A DNA stretch of 64,000 bases, taken from the NCBI GenBank assembly GCA_965153355.1, contig OZ231127.1:25916001-25980000 (forward strand), written 5' to 3'. This DNA is from Flaccisagitta enflata (Eukaryota > Chaetognatha > Sagittoidea > Aphragmophora). Under the pieces are notes generated by a model that had not been told where the DNA came from, made no database searches, and worked only from the letters and a program-made list of their open reading frames with translations. Positions 1 through 11,654 of this stretch are shown here, in pieces. Both the position numbers and the translations under genes were made by a program. The stretch's first letter is position 1. The number at the start of each line of letters is the position of its first letter.

Positions 1-410
1 GTTCAATTACTGATTTAAGGCAATTTAAAGGTCACTTGTTACACGGATGAAATGGTAGCACCTACGTATTATCTGAAATTAGCACCCCTACTGACTCACA
101 GTTTAAGGGCAAGTTTGTGAATTCCTAGAGCTCAGAGGCCTTGGCCTGGTAGCCTGGGGTCTTTTAATACCTAGCTAGGCGAAACTTTTGATGCATGAAA
201 TTGGCCCAGGAAGTCAGATCTAAAGCTATGTACCTAATCTGAAACCTAATCTGAAACCATGAGGACTAAGGAGGCCTGGTTTTGAGCCTGAGATGCCAAA
301 TTCGGGTCTGCAAAACAATCCTGGAGGCATGACATCGGAGAATTCTCAGAACACTCGTTGCTTAGGTGAAGCTTATATTGTTTTAATCTTAGCTAAATTC
401 AAGATCATTT
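1..410. other. No recognisable feature
   Basis: No open frame of interest, hairpin or tandem repeat was recognised in this stretch. It runs up to the first hairpin-tailed repeat element. Confidence 0.4.
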
Positions 411-551
411 TTAGTCGCTGATGCGCGACTACACCTTGCCATGTCAGTAGGTCGGTCGGTAAGTCCATCACATTTTTAAATTCCGAGCGGTTTTCGCATT
501 ACAGCTCCTGCCCAACCGTTCGCGACTGGATTGCCGTATATTCGGCCTTGT
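411..551 (-). mobile_element. Group A hairpin-tailed element, copy A1
   Basis: Read on the minus strand it begins AACAAGGCC and ends in a hairpin followed by A residues. On the plus strand the hairpin is AGTCGC (413-418) pairing with GCGACT (425-430). A matching CGCGACT lies near the other end at 521-527. It is the short, roughly 140-bp form with no long internal repeat. Its far end abuts copy A2. Non-coding. The assignment rests on similarity to the other copies in this window, not on a database match. Confidence 0.6.
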
Positions 552-2115
552 TTTTAGTCGCGTGCACGCGACTCTATAACCCGCTTTGTCGGTCCGTCGG
601 TCGGTCGGTCCGTCGGTCCGTCCGTAACACTTTGCTTTTTTTCGTCGTTTTACGTCATTTTAGGGTATTTTACATCATTTTAAGTCATTTTAAGTCATTC
701 TAAGTCATTTCCAGTCATTTTCAGTTAATTTTAGTCACTTAAGTCATTTTGTCATTTTTTGTCATTTTTGTCATTTTATGTTATTTTAAGTCATTTTAAG
801 TCATTCTTAGTCATTCTAAGTTATTCTAAGTCATTCTAAGTCATTACAAGTCATTCTAAGTCATTACAAGTCATTCTAAGTCATTCTAAGTCACTCTAAG
901 TTATTTTTTGGCTTTTGTAGTTTTTAGTAACACTTTACTTTTTCGCGTCATTTTTGGTCAATTTTGGTCGTCTGGAGTTATTTTGAGTCATTTTTTTGTT
1001 GTTTTAGGTCATTTTTGGTTGCGTTTAGTTATTTTTGGTTGCTTATAGTTATTTTTGTTCATTTTTGATCATTTATGTCACTTTGTACATTTAAACCATT
1101 TGTGTCATTTTTGGGCATTAAAAATAGTTTTAAGCCATTCTAGGTCATTTTGGAACATTTCAGGTCATTTTTGGTCATTTAACATGGTTTTTTGGTTTTT
1201 TGTTTTTTTGGTTTTTGGTTTTTGTTTTTTTTTTTTTTTTTTATTTTTTTGTCTTTTTGGTTTTGGGTTTTTGGGTTTTTTATTGTTTTAAATTTCTATT
1301 TTTTATTATTTTTTTTTTTTTTTTTTTGGTCATTCATGTCTTTTGGTATGTTATGGTCATTTATGTTTTTTGGTATGTTTTGGTCATATATGTCATTTCA
1401 AGTCTGCTGGTTTCAAGTTGGCTGATTAAGGTCTCCTGGTTTAGGTCTACTGGTCAAGTCTGCTGGTTTAAGTCTGCTGGTTTAAGTTGGCTGATTTAAG
1501 TCTGCTGGTTTAAATCTGCTGGTTTAAGTCTGCTGGTTTAATTATGCTGGTTTAAGTCCGCTGGTTTAGGTCTGCTGGTTTAAGTCTTCTGGTTTAAGTC
1601 TTCTGGTTTAAATCTGCTGGTTTGAGTCTGCTGGTTTGAGTCTGCTGGTTAAAGTCTGCTGGTTTAAGTCTGCTGGTTTGAGTCTGTTGGTTTAAGTATG
1701 CTGGTTGAAGTATGCAGGTTTAAGTATGCTGGTTTAAGTCTGCTGGTTTGGGTCTGGTTTGAGTCTGGTTTGAGTCTGGTTTGAGTCTGGTTTATGTCTG
1801 GTTTATGTCTGGTTTGAGTCTGGTTTAAGTCTGGTTTAAGTCTGGTTTATGTCTGGTTTATGTCTAGTTTATGTCTGGTTAATGTCTGGTTTATGTCTGG
1901 TATATGTCTGGTTTTGGTCAGGTTTACGTCTGGTTTTGGTCTGGTTTAGGTATGGTTTAATTCTGGTTTGAGTCTGGTTTGATTCTGGTTTTAGTCTGGT
2001 GTGAGTCTGGTTTGGGTCTGGTTGAAGTCTGATTTTCGATAAAAAGGTAGAATAAGGAGTCAGGTCAGTTCAGTTATTTTTGTCCTGCACGCGACTTATA
2101 AGTGTTGGCCTTGTT
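551..2115 (-). mobile_element. Group A hairpin-tailed element, long copy A2
   Basis: The plus-strand left end is a perfect hairpin palindrome AGTCGCGTGCACGCGACT (556-573), preceded by T residues and followed by a (GGTCCGTC)n-like tract. The right end carries TGCACGCGACT (2086-2096), identical over 11 bases to the right half of that hairpin, then GGCCTTGTT (2107-2115), the group's other terminus. Between them lie three different tandem repeats. This makes a complete 1.56-kb member whose internal repeats have expanded. Non-coding. Confidence 0.65.
640..2035. repeat. Three successive short-unit minisatellites inside element A2
   Basis: From about 640 to 905 the unit is about 10 bp (AAGTCATTCT and variants). 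From about 1395 to 1745 it is about 14 bp (AAGTCTGCTGGTTT). From about 1745 to 2035 it is about 11 bp (GAGTCTGGTTT). A T-rich homopolymer zone (1195-1330) separates the first from the second. The units share an AAGTC/GAGTC core, which suggests stepwise derivation from one another. Short open frames here are repeat artefacts. Confidence 0.85.
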
Positions 2116-2360
2116 CTAATTAGTTACTAGAAAAATATGTCCCGCCTCAAGCTGAAAAAAAAATACTCCATTGGAATTTTTTTTTAGTAACTTAATTAGA
2201 CAAGTATCTTAACTAGCCAAAACTGGGACCAAAATTAAACAAAGGTAAACAAAACAATTTGAAGAGTGATGTTGATAATCTGAGATGCCTTTTGTGCTTG
2301 GAGCTAGCAGTCTGCTCAAGCGCCATGAGGGGCCTGGTCATTACGCTGAGGAGAATACAC

Positions 2361-2932
2361 TTTTTTTCATACAGGGACCCGGAGGAGGGCCCAGATTTTT
2401 TTGATTTGATGTAACTAATATATTCTAAAAATTTCAGGACCATAACCGTTCTCAACCATTCATCATATTGCGCCTGAAAAATACCTTATCCTTAAGGGGC
2501 CAAAATTTCAAAATCATTTTTCCTCAAATCTGATGCCAGATTCAGATTCCTTGTAAGAAATTTTATCAGATGCTATATTTTCTTTTTTCAAAATTTTGAT
2601 TTTAAGCTGAAAAAAACGCAAAAAACCTCCAAAAATAAGGGTTTTTAAAAAACAAGGTCTTTTTAGAGGTTTTTTGCATTTTTTCAGCTTAAAAACAAAA
2701 TTTTGAAAAAAGAAAACATAGTATCTGACATAATTTTTTACAAGGAATCTGAATCTGGCATCAGTTTTGAGGTAAAATGATTTTGAATTTTTGGCCCCCT
2801 TAAGGATAAACCATTTTTCAAGTGCAATATGATGAATGTTCAAGAACATCTATGGTCCTGAAATTTTCAGAATACATTTGTTACATCAAAATGAAAAAAA
2901 TTTGGGCCCTCCTCTGGGTCCCTGCATGAAAA
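2361..2932. mobile_element. Foldback (MITE-like) element, about 570 bp
   Basis: The stretch is one long imperfect palindrome centred near 2645. Its outer arms are CAGGGACCC-GGAGGAGGGCCC at 2372-2392 and the inverse at 2904-2924, matching 20 of 21. The arms continue inward through the centre (fragments such as TTAAGGGGCC, CAGATTCAGATTCCTTG and AAACCTC). It has no coding capacity. No target duplication could be identified because the flanks are A/T runs. Confidence 0.7.
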
Positions 2933-2975
2933 AAAGCTTAAAAACAACAGTCCTCGACTGTAGTCTATTTGGTGT

Positions 2976-3277
2976 ATGACCCGGCTACTCAGTCTGACCC
3001 GGCTACTCAGTCTGACCCGGCTACTCAGTCTGACCCGGCTACTCAGTCTGACCCGGCTACTCAGTCTGACCCGGCTACTCAGTCTGACCCGGCTACTCAG
3101 TCTGACCCGGCTACTCAGTCTGACCCGGCTACTCAGTCTGACCCGGCTACTCAGTCTGACCCGGCTACTCAGTCTGACCCGGCTACTCAGTCTGACCCGG
3201 CTACTCAGTCTGACCCGGCTACTCAGTCTGACCCGGCTACTCAGTCTGACCCGGCTACTCAGTCTGACCCGGCTACC
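2976..3277. repeat. 18-bp minisatellite (GACCCGGCTACTCAGTCT)n
   Basis: About 16-17 nearly perfect copies of the 18-bp unit lie just inside the 5' end of element B1. The same unit fills the same position in copy B2. Because 18 is a multiple of three it keeps several frames open, giving repetitive peptides that are not genes. Confidence 0.95.
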
Positions 3278-3297
3278 AATTGCATACCTTAGAATCC

Positions 3298-3425
3298 AAA
3301 AAAAAATTTTTTTTCAAAAAAAAAAAAAATTTTTTTCAAAAAAAAAAAAAATTAAAAAAAAATTTAAAAAAAAAAATAATTTCAAAAAAAAAAATTTTTT
3401 TTCAAACAAAAATTCCAAGAAATAA
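3298..3425. repeat. Alternating A-run and T-run block
   Basis: Runs of 7-13 A alternate with runs of 6-8 T, separated by single C residues. An equivalent block occupies the same internal position in B2 (18365-18430), and B3 carries one at 5450-5590. It is a shared architectural part of group B. Confidence 0.8.
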
Positions 3426-4021
3426 TGTTACTAGATACATCATAAATACCCTTATATTTTCTTAACCAATACTCAGAATTTACTGAAATCTTGCAGGGGA
3501 GCTTTAATTGATGCAATGAACCTTCACAACAAGTTTGAACAACATTGGTGAACCTTTACTACCCTTCCCCTATGTAAAATGCACAAGTCCAGGAATTAAT
3601 GCTACTAGCTAAATACCCTAATATCTTCTAAACCAATACTCAGATTTATCTGAAATCTTGCAGGGGAGCTTAAATTGATGCAAGTAACCTTCACAACAAG
3701 TTTGAACAACATTGGTGAACCTTTGCTACCCTTCCCCTATGTAAATTGCACAAGTCCAGGAATTAATATTACTACAAATATAATAGGCAAAGGGTATCAA
3801 ATATTTATGAATGTTGTTGAAAGTTGGTACACAGGTTAGTAATGCCCCAAAAACAACACTGACCAAGTTTCATCAACATCTGAGTTGTGGTTCTCAAGTT
3901 TTTAAGGGTTGACACGACGACGAACAACAACAACACACGACTCACTACACGATCAAGGCTATGTTATAGTCCTCGACGTAAACTGATCGTCGAGGACAAA
4001 AAGTGTATTCTCCTCAGCGTA

Positions 4022-4780
4022 CTGGTCATGGTCTTAAGCTTGAGGAGGGGGGCGCCTAACGTTTCTACACCATTTAAAACGGAAGCATTGTGTTCTTACT
4101 TTCGGCTGAAGGGGTTGTAACTTTGCTGTCTTTGAAAGCATGGCACGATTCGTCAGAGCTTCTCCGTGGTTGGAGCTTGCCAATGCGTTCACATTGGCCT
4201 GTTGAGACATGATGTTTAGGTAAACAACCGAATTAAAAGCGCCAGCTCTAACTCTTCATCGCCGTTGCAATCCTGAGCTCGTCTCCAAACATCTTAGACT
4301 GTCAAGATTGCTTTAGATTTCTATCTTGCGTCTTGCAAATGTTGCTGTATTTCAGTAAAATGCCAACGTTTACAATCTCTATTCTTCCAACACATATTTC
4401 AAGTTCATACGATTTCCACAATGATTTTGTTTGACGCTCTATTGCCTAGTTACCGCAAAAAGGAGAGGGACCTGAGGAGGAGAGGTTTATTCATCTAACA
4501 CGCATCCATAAACAAAAGACACTCATCGTTGCGCTGACGGAGAATCCACAACTGCGGCACACAATACGTACTCCATAGATTTTTCTACGCTTTGACTACA
4601 AACAGTTTCACTTTCGTTTTAGGCTCGTAATTTCCCCCCTCCCCCATCATTTGTCTCTGTGATAAAATTCTCAGATTCTTGGTTTTAATTCTTGGAAAAA
4701 AATACTTTGACAGGTCGTTCTTCCCTTTGCATTCAGTTTCACCCAATCGTTAAAATGCTGGTTTTCTTCTTTTTTGCAGA
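4022..4780. other. Unannotated spacer
   Basis: No coding exon, RNA gene or repeat family was recognised, apart from a short (AATG)n-like tract just beyond its end inside copy A3. Codon-length open frames here are short and show no domain. Confidence 0.4.
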
Positions 4781-4781
4781 A

Positions 4782-5038
4782 AAACAAGGCCAAGTTAAGG
4801 CCAATAAGTGCGCCTCGCTTGATTAAGAATTTGTGAATGAACGTTTTTGATGAATGAATGAATGAATGAATGAATGAATGAAAGAATGGATGAAAATTAA
4901 TGTGGTAAGGCATGAAAGGAGATGGGACTGAAGAAATAAGTCGGAATCAGCCGTTTTGCGCATTTCAAACAATTGCGTTACCGACCAACCAACCAACGGA
5001 CAAAACCTCTTATAGAAGTGCGAGGACGCACTTAAAAA
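4782..5038 (+). mobile_element. Group A hairpin-tailed element, copy A3
   Basis: It starts AAACAAGGCC and carries AAGTGCGCCTCGC (4806-4818). It ends with the hairpin AAGTGCG (5016-5022), loop AGGA, CGCACTT (5027-5033), followed by A residues. The near-start sequence repeats the left arm of this copy's own hairpin, which differs from the arms of A1, A2 and A6. The interior holds (AATG)n and (CCAA)n tracts. Non-coding. Confidence 0.65.
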
Positions 5039-5449
5039 GATTTACTCAAAACATACATGCATGAACAGGACTAGTTCTGAGTTATTTGAGTTTTTCTCCA
5101 TATTCTATGACAGGTGGAACAATACCCCTCACTATACCCACACTGAAAAATAAAGAAGAGGGCCTTGTGAGCCCTCACTGACTATAACGCGCATCACCTC
5201 TAGTTTTCAATGGCATAGAGCTATAAGTACTCGGAGCGGATAATGGGTTTGAACTTGGCCCAGGGCATGCACATGGGCAGGGTGGCAGAAACAGGGGCAC
5301 ACTTGGCACATCGTGCCTCGGAACTATAGCACAAAAGTCGGACTTATAGATTTGATAATGGAAAAAAGCTTCAAAATTACAGTCCCCGACTGGGGACTGT
5401 AATTTTTGAAGCTTTCTTGTCGCGTAAACGCGACTCGAGAAGACACACG

Positions 5450-5590
5450 ACAAAAAAAAAAAAAAATCAAAAAAAAAATTTTTTTTCAAAATAAAAAATT
5501 TCAAAAAAAAAAAAAAAAAATTTCAAAAAAAAAAAAAAAAAAAAAATTTTCAAAAAAAAAAAAAAAAAATTTTCAAAAAAAAAAAAAAAT
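5450..5590. repeat. Alternating A-run and T-run block in B3
   Basis: Long A runs separated by TTTTC or C spacers, of the same kind as the blocks inside B1 and B2. Open frames rich in K or F are artefacts of these runs. Confidence 0.8.
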
Positions 5591-5678
5591 ACCTTAAGAG
5601 TCCATGACGGCACACCTTGAACATTAAACTGTGAAGTCCAAGAAGGCACACCTTGGTATCCATGCGCGCGCTCTCTCT

Positions 5679-5792
<114 letters not shown>

Positions 5793-6519
5793 ACATGCAT
5801 GCATGTGTGTGCGCAAACTTTTTTTTTCTTTCTGCAAACCTTTTTACCATGAAGGTGAACTTTGACCAGGCCAAATCTTCTGAATACTAAAAGTAGTTCA
5901 GCGTTGGGAATTACAAGTAACTAAATTAGTAATTATCTATCATTTAAATCGTAATAATGAAATTGCTGTAAAGCTGAACAACAACATGAGTGAATGTAGC
6001 ATAATATTCAACTAATAAATGCATCACACAAAAATCTTTGAACAAATAAATGGTCATCCGCAATATGCAAATGAGAAAAGTGCGAATCATCTCAATGAAC
6101 AATTCACCCACTCTCACAGCAGTAATATATTACTACATAAATAAGTTTATATCTCATAAACCAGACTTCAGATTTAAATCGAATTTTGCAGGAGCTGTTT
6201 AATTGACATTATTTACCTGATTACTAAGTTATAAAAAAATTCACTTAACTTTGCTACCCTTTGCCTATGAAAATTGCCTAAGTCCCAGTAACATATTACT
6301 ACATAAATTAGCTAATAACTCATGAACCAGACTTCAGAATTAATTCGAATTTTGTAGGGGTTGTTTATTTACTACCCTCTACTTGTATACCGAATTAGAA
6401 AAAAATTCATTAACTTTTACTACCCTCTACCTATGTAAATTGCCTAAGTCCAGTAAAATATTACTACAAAAAAAAAAAAAAAATTTTTTTTTGAAAAAAA
6501 TAATTGATGTCTATGATGG

Positions 6520-6720
6520 CATGCATACTTTAAAGTCCATGACGGCATACGTTAAAGTCCATGACGGCATACGTTAAAGTCCATGACGGCATACGCTAGA
6601 GTCCATGACGGCATACGTTAAAGTCCATGACAGCATACCTTGAAGTCCATGACGGCATACCTTGAACATTAAACACTGAAGTCCAAGAAAGCAAACCTTG
6701 GTCCTTGGAGTCCTTGACGG
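6520..6720. repeat. 22-bp minisatellite (AAGTCCATGACGGCATACGT core)
   Basis: At least seven units of about 22 bp with small variants. Related single units also appear at 5594-5655. It occupies the interior of B3, where B1 and B2 have a different 18-bp array. Confidence 0.85.
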
Positions 6721-6810
6721 CAAACCTTTTTTAGAGGAATGGCATGGGTTATTTTATGCAACATTAGCAATATCTGTTTTTAAAACAGTCCACGGGAAGA
6801 AAAAACACAC

Positions 6811-6920
<110 letters not shown>

Positions 6921-7682
6921 CCTACAACAGTAATATATTACTACACAAATAAGTTTATATCTCATAAACCAGACTTCAGATTTAAATCGAATTTTGCAGG
7001 AGCTGTTTAATTGAAATTATTTACCTGTTTACTAAGTTTTAAAAAAATTCATAAACTTTTACTACCCTTTGCCTATGAAAACTGCTTAAGTCCTAGTAAC
7101 ATATTACTACATAAATAAGCTAATATCTCATAAACCAGGCTTCAGATTTAATTCGAATTTTGCAGGGGTTGTTTATTTACTACCCTTTACTTGTATACCA
7201 AATTAGAAAAAAATTCATAAACTTTTACTACCCTTTGCCTATGTAAATCGCCTAAGTCCTAGTAACATATTACTACATAAATACGCTAATATCTTCTAAA
7301 CCAGACTTCAGATTTAATTCGAATTTTGCAGGGGTTGTTTATTTACTACCCTCTACTTGTATACCAAGTTTTAAAAAAATTCATAAACTTTTACTACCCT
7401 CTACCTATGTAAACCACCTAAGTCCCAGCTAAATATTACTACAAAAATAATAGGCAAAGGGTAGTAAAAGTTTATGAATTTTTTTGAAAATTGGTACACA
7501 AGCTCCCATTGACATAATAATAACACTGGTAAAGTTTCATGAACTTCTGAAGTCTGGATCAAAAGATATGAGAAGGTTCTAGACACACAGACAGACACAC
7601 AGACAGACAGACTAGCACAAACAGGCTATCTCATAGTCCACCGACGAAAACTGTTCGTCGGGGACAAAAAATTGGGGAAAAG

Positions 7683-7920
7683 AAAAACAAGGCCGGATAC
7701 ACGGCTACCCTAGTCGCGTGCGGGTGGGCAGGGGCCGTATTTGAGGTCACTTGATCATTTGAGCAGGAGCAGTGGGGCCAAAAACTGCAAAAACCCCAAA
7801 AAAGTAAAGTGTGACAGACGGACCAACGGACAGACAGACCAACGGATGGACTGACAGACCGATGGACCAACGGACAGACCGACAAAGCGGGGTGTAGAGT
7901 CGCGTAGCACTCGACTAAAA
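7683..7920 (+). mobile_element. Group A hairpin-tailed element, copy A4
   Basis: It starts AAAAACAAGGCC, then AGTCGCGTGCGGGTGGGCAG (from 7712). It ends AGTCGCG-TAGCA-CTCGACT (7898-7916) and A residues. The hairpin is slightly decayed, with one mismatch in seven. It carries a (GGACC/AGACA)n tract. Copy A12 is a close relative with the same interior. Confidence 0.6.
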
Positions 7921-8171
7921 AAGTAGGCGGAAAATGGAAAAATCAGAAGGATTAATAGAGTATTTGTTAGGATCACTTTTACTTTAGTTCTGGGAACTCT
8001 AAGTTTCCATGAATTGAAAAGAAAAATGCAGAAAACTAGTAGTTTTATGCAATATTTTCATAATAATAGTTGATCTTTAAAAGTCGGACTTATAGCGCTG
8101 CGAAAACTTGTGCCTTGGACCTATAGAATTTTCTGCCACCCTGCACATGGGTTGATGCATGAAATTGAGTT

Positions 8172-8752
8172 AACTCGGCTTTTCTGGTACAAAGCTTGAA
8201 AATTTGCATACAAGTATTTAAAGTCATGTAGATCATAATTACGATAAGTGCGGGTCAAAAAAATTTGAGCACCTATCTTAAATTTCATCTGATATTTTTA
8301 AAACCGTGCCATCGCCAAACCATCTTGACACAGAGCAATGAAATTTTATGAGCAAGAAAAATGCGTTTTAGACATGTCCACACCAAATTTCAGCTCTCTA
8401 ACTTTGTTAGAGGCGGAGATAGAGCCAATTTACTTTTGGATATATTTTTTTCAAAGATACCCTTTTTCCAAAAAAATGCAATTTTTGCATAAGTAAATCG
8501 GCTATATCTCTGCTTTTAATTAAGCTAGAGAGCTGAAATTTGGTGTGCATATGTAGGAAATACATATCATTTAGCACATCAAACTTCATTGCTTTCACTC
8601 AAGTGGTTTGGCAATGGCATGATTTAATTTTTTTTAAATGAATCTTAAGATAGGTGCTTAAATTTTTCTGATGTGCACCTATCATAGTCATGATCAACAT
8701 GGCTTAAAATACAAGTTTCAAAATTTCATGCTTTGTTCCGTAAAAGCCGAGT
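8172..8752. mobile_element. Foldback (MITE-like) element, about 580 bp
   Basis: A long imperfect palindrome centred near 8465. Outer arms: ACTCGGCTTTTCTGGTACAA at 8173-8192 and its inverse around 8733-8752. Inner arms include GCACCTATCTTA at 8269-8280 and its inverse near 8646-8657, and AAATTTCAGCTCTCTAAC with its inverse. Non-coding. Confidence 0.65.
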
Positions 8753-8759
8753 CCTTTCT

Positions 8760-11330
8760 TCAACAACCTGGATCCGTTCCATACTTCGTTGCTCGAGTAC
8801 ATAAGAAGAAACTGTTTGCCTATACGGGATTTTCAAAACAAGGGGTACGTCTCATCATTAGTGCCGAATCCTTTTGCTTCTTCACAACATTAATTGTCTT
8901 TTTTTTCTTTTCCTCGAATTAATACAGGAAAAATAAGCGTCACGTGAATTGACTGGCGCGTGTCTTACTGAATATCAGTCTCATATTCACATAACTACGA
9001 AAAAGGTGAAAAGGAATGAAAATACTGTGCTGTCTTATGCTATTCAGGAAGAATAGCTATCTCGCTGACAGCCCTCCATTATAGGGCTCAGAGCATTTGT
9101 TCACTAAAACAAAAATCGTGAAAGAACAAGGCCATATCAGAATAACGATAGCGGGACGACATGTGAGAACAACTTTCATAATGCAGGTCTCAATATTAAT
9201 TCAGTTTCTTACAAGAAGTTAGTACAAAATACTGCTGCAACAACGGTTTTCAGCTACAAAAGGAGATGGCGATAAGATTGGATTTGTCACAACATATCGA
9301 TCCCTTTCTCACACCCTCGTAGATAGAGCCAGTTAGTATTTAACTAATTTATTTCAGAAGTTAATATCACCTTTCTTTAATAAATCTCTATAACCGTCGT
9401 GCCGGCCGATAATAATTTTTGTGTAAATCATCCAACCGAGATGAAGGATCAAACAAGCTGGAGCAAAATTAAAATGGAGGTTGCTTATGAACAGTTCAAA
9501 GAAAATATCTACCCAGTACCCAGTGCGAAACAAATATAATGAAATCATCAAGAATCTAATTTTGAAAAAGCCGTGTTACAACAAAAGAAATACCAAAATG
9601 ACAAAATTTTGTAAAACAAAAGAAGCGGGGAAAAACATGTAACAATACTTTGAATCTCAAAAATCGGCCAACAATTGCTGATAATCAATGGTCGAGCGCT
9701 GGAGAGGGGAGACCAAAAACCATGTTACAGGAGGCAAGAACAACTCGTTTTAGTGCAGTCTTTGGTATGCTGCATAGATTATTTTTAAAATGCCTGTAAC
9801 GCCTTCGGCTAAACTTTATAAGAGAAAAATAATTAATAATACCAAAGCTTTTGGTTTCCCGCTGACCTGACAGTAATGATGTAATGAAATTTTTAATCAG
9901 AATGGTTTTACCACAAAAACTGGTCAAAAGCCATTCCAGTAGAAATTATCCAAAACAGTAACACGGCAAAATGACGGTCGGTGTATGATAACAGGATGCA
10001 ATAGGTTATGATTCTATAATTTCATGACATAACATGACAAAAGGACTAGATGCGAGGGTAATTCAAAAATAAATATAACCACAGAGAAAAGGAACCTTAA
10101 GAAATCAATTTTACAATTTCGCGCACGTTCAATCTAGGGCAACGGTGAGCGTCATTCCAGCGAAACAAATGAATGAAATGCGTGACCGACTCGAGTAAAA
10201 ACAAACCGACCGGGGAAATGACACGAAGATTGACGTGCGCGTAAATAACGGTCGGGAAAATCCCGAAAACAAGAATCAAGGGGTGAAAGCCAAAGATCAC
10301 GAAGGGATTTTTCGAGACCGGTGCAAGTCTGATGGCGCGACTGCCGTAACAAAATTCGGCGTACGGTGTTGAGAGAGTATTACCAGAATTTGGTCAAATA
10401 AAAATCCTTAAAAAAAAACTTTAGACAGAAAAGCAAAACTTAGGAAAACTTAGATGCATCATTGTCATCACATTCCAGCAATATAATTAGTCTCAGATTA
10501 TTTATTGGTAGACCAGCAGCCGATGGAGGCTCATTGGCGTATAAGAAGTTTGGTCTCAAATTCTGAGTCGGATGTTTTGGCCGTTGAGAGAAATTTCGAG
10601 TTCAATCAAGAGGACAAGAAATGAGATTCATTCAGGAGCGCAAACAGTTGCACGCCTTTTGATTCCTTCACTAACCCTACTTCGATTTTCTTCCAAGCGT
10701 CGTCAATGTGTATGTGATTTTTCCCCATACAGTAATATTTTAGTTAAAGTGGTATAAACTGTATTTTGGGTTACTAAGTATTACTTTCTAGTACTGCTTA
10801 AGTGGATCCGAATCTTGTTTATTTTTTTTTTTCCTGTTGTTTTCCCTCTCTGATTTCCTTCACCGTTCCCGTTTCATTACCCCCGCCCTCGGGGGGGATC
10901 TGGCACGGGGTTGAGTTAATCACTTCACGGAGACAATACCCGACATGACCATAAGCAGCTAGCTGGGGGAAATGAGCTGGAAAGGGAAAGGGTGGGCGAC
11001 GAAAAGTCGTGAATAGACAATTAGATATGGCACGCTGTTCACAAAGCGTTGGTCCTAAGATTTAGGCCACCGGCAAAGCAAACCTTGAAAACTAGACTTC
11101 TTTGTGACGCACGGGCAATCAACCATGTGTGGAAAGGCAAAGAAATGAATAACAAAACGAATGATAGCAAGATGCAATGATAGCAAAAAAAGTAATAGTT
11201 ACCGTTAGACAAAGATGAAAGGAAGAAAACTGAGGGAAGGAAAGACAAAGAAGGAAAGATAAAGAGGGAAAGACAAAGAAAGAAAGAAAGAAAGAAAAGC
11301 TTGTTAAACACTAACGAAGACTAAAGGAAA
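8760..11330. other. Unannotated stretch, purine-rich at its right end
   Basis: I find no convincing exon, RNA gene or repeat family here. Open frames are short and featureless. From about 11205 the plus strand becomes A/G-rich and grades into the 16-bp minisatellite. Confidence 0.4.
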
Positions 11331-11334
11331 GGAC

Positions 11335-11545
11335 AGAAAGAAGGAAAGACTGAAAGAAAGAAGGAAACAGTGAGAAGGAAAGACTGTGAATGAAGAGCAG
11401 TGAGAAGGAATGACAGTGAGAACGGAAGGCAGTGAGAAGGAAGAACAGTGAGAAGGAAAGACAATGAGAGGCAAAGACAATGAGAGGGAAAGACAATGAG
11501 AGGGAAAGACAATGAGAGGGAAAGACAGTGAGAAGCAAAGGGAAA
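11335..11545. repeat. Purine-rich minisatellite of about 16 bp
   Basis: Units like GAAAGACAGTGAGAAG and GAAAGACAATGAGAGG repeat about a dozen times. The serine/leucine/phenylalanine-rich minus-strand frames over it are artefacts. Confidence 0.75.
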
Positions 11546-11654
11546 GAAAGAAAGAAAGAAAAAGTCAGAAAGAGAAGACAGAAAGAACGAAAGAGATACA
11601 AAAAGAAGGAAAAACTGAAACAAATAGAAAATGAAAAAAAAGGAAGAGCGAAAC

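Larger units (their letters stand above)
2930..3997 (+). mobile_element. Group B hairpin-tailed element, copy B1
   Basis: The 5' end is AAAAAAAGCTTAAAA then CAGTCCTCGACTG. GTCCTCGAC at 2950-2958 is exactly one arm of the 3' terminal hairpin: GTCCTCGAC 3969-3977, an 11-base loop, GTCGAGGAC 3989-3997, then AAAAA. Inside, in order, are an 18-bp minisatellite, a block of alternating A and T runs, and a conserved body of about 550 bp with two internal tandem units. The body is nearly identical to copy B2 at 18052-19016. Non-coding. Confidence 0.7.
2342..4021. repeat. 24-bp inverted repeat bracketing a foldback and element B1
   Basis: The sequence starting AAAAAGTGTATTCTCCTCAG at 3998-4021 is present in perfect inverse at 2342-2365. 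Weaker similarity extends outward on both sides. The left copy abuts the foldback element and the right copy abuts the terminal hairpin of element B1. The bracket looks like one older inverted-repeat structure into which other elements were inserted. Confidence 0.5.

Noticed and set aside
2969-3425. DPATQS and TRLLSL repeat peptides and a lysine-rich tail
   Set aside because: An 18-bp minisatellite and A/T runs inside element B1; no conserved start context.
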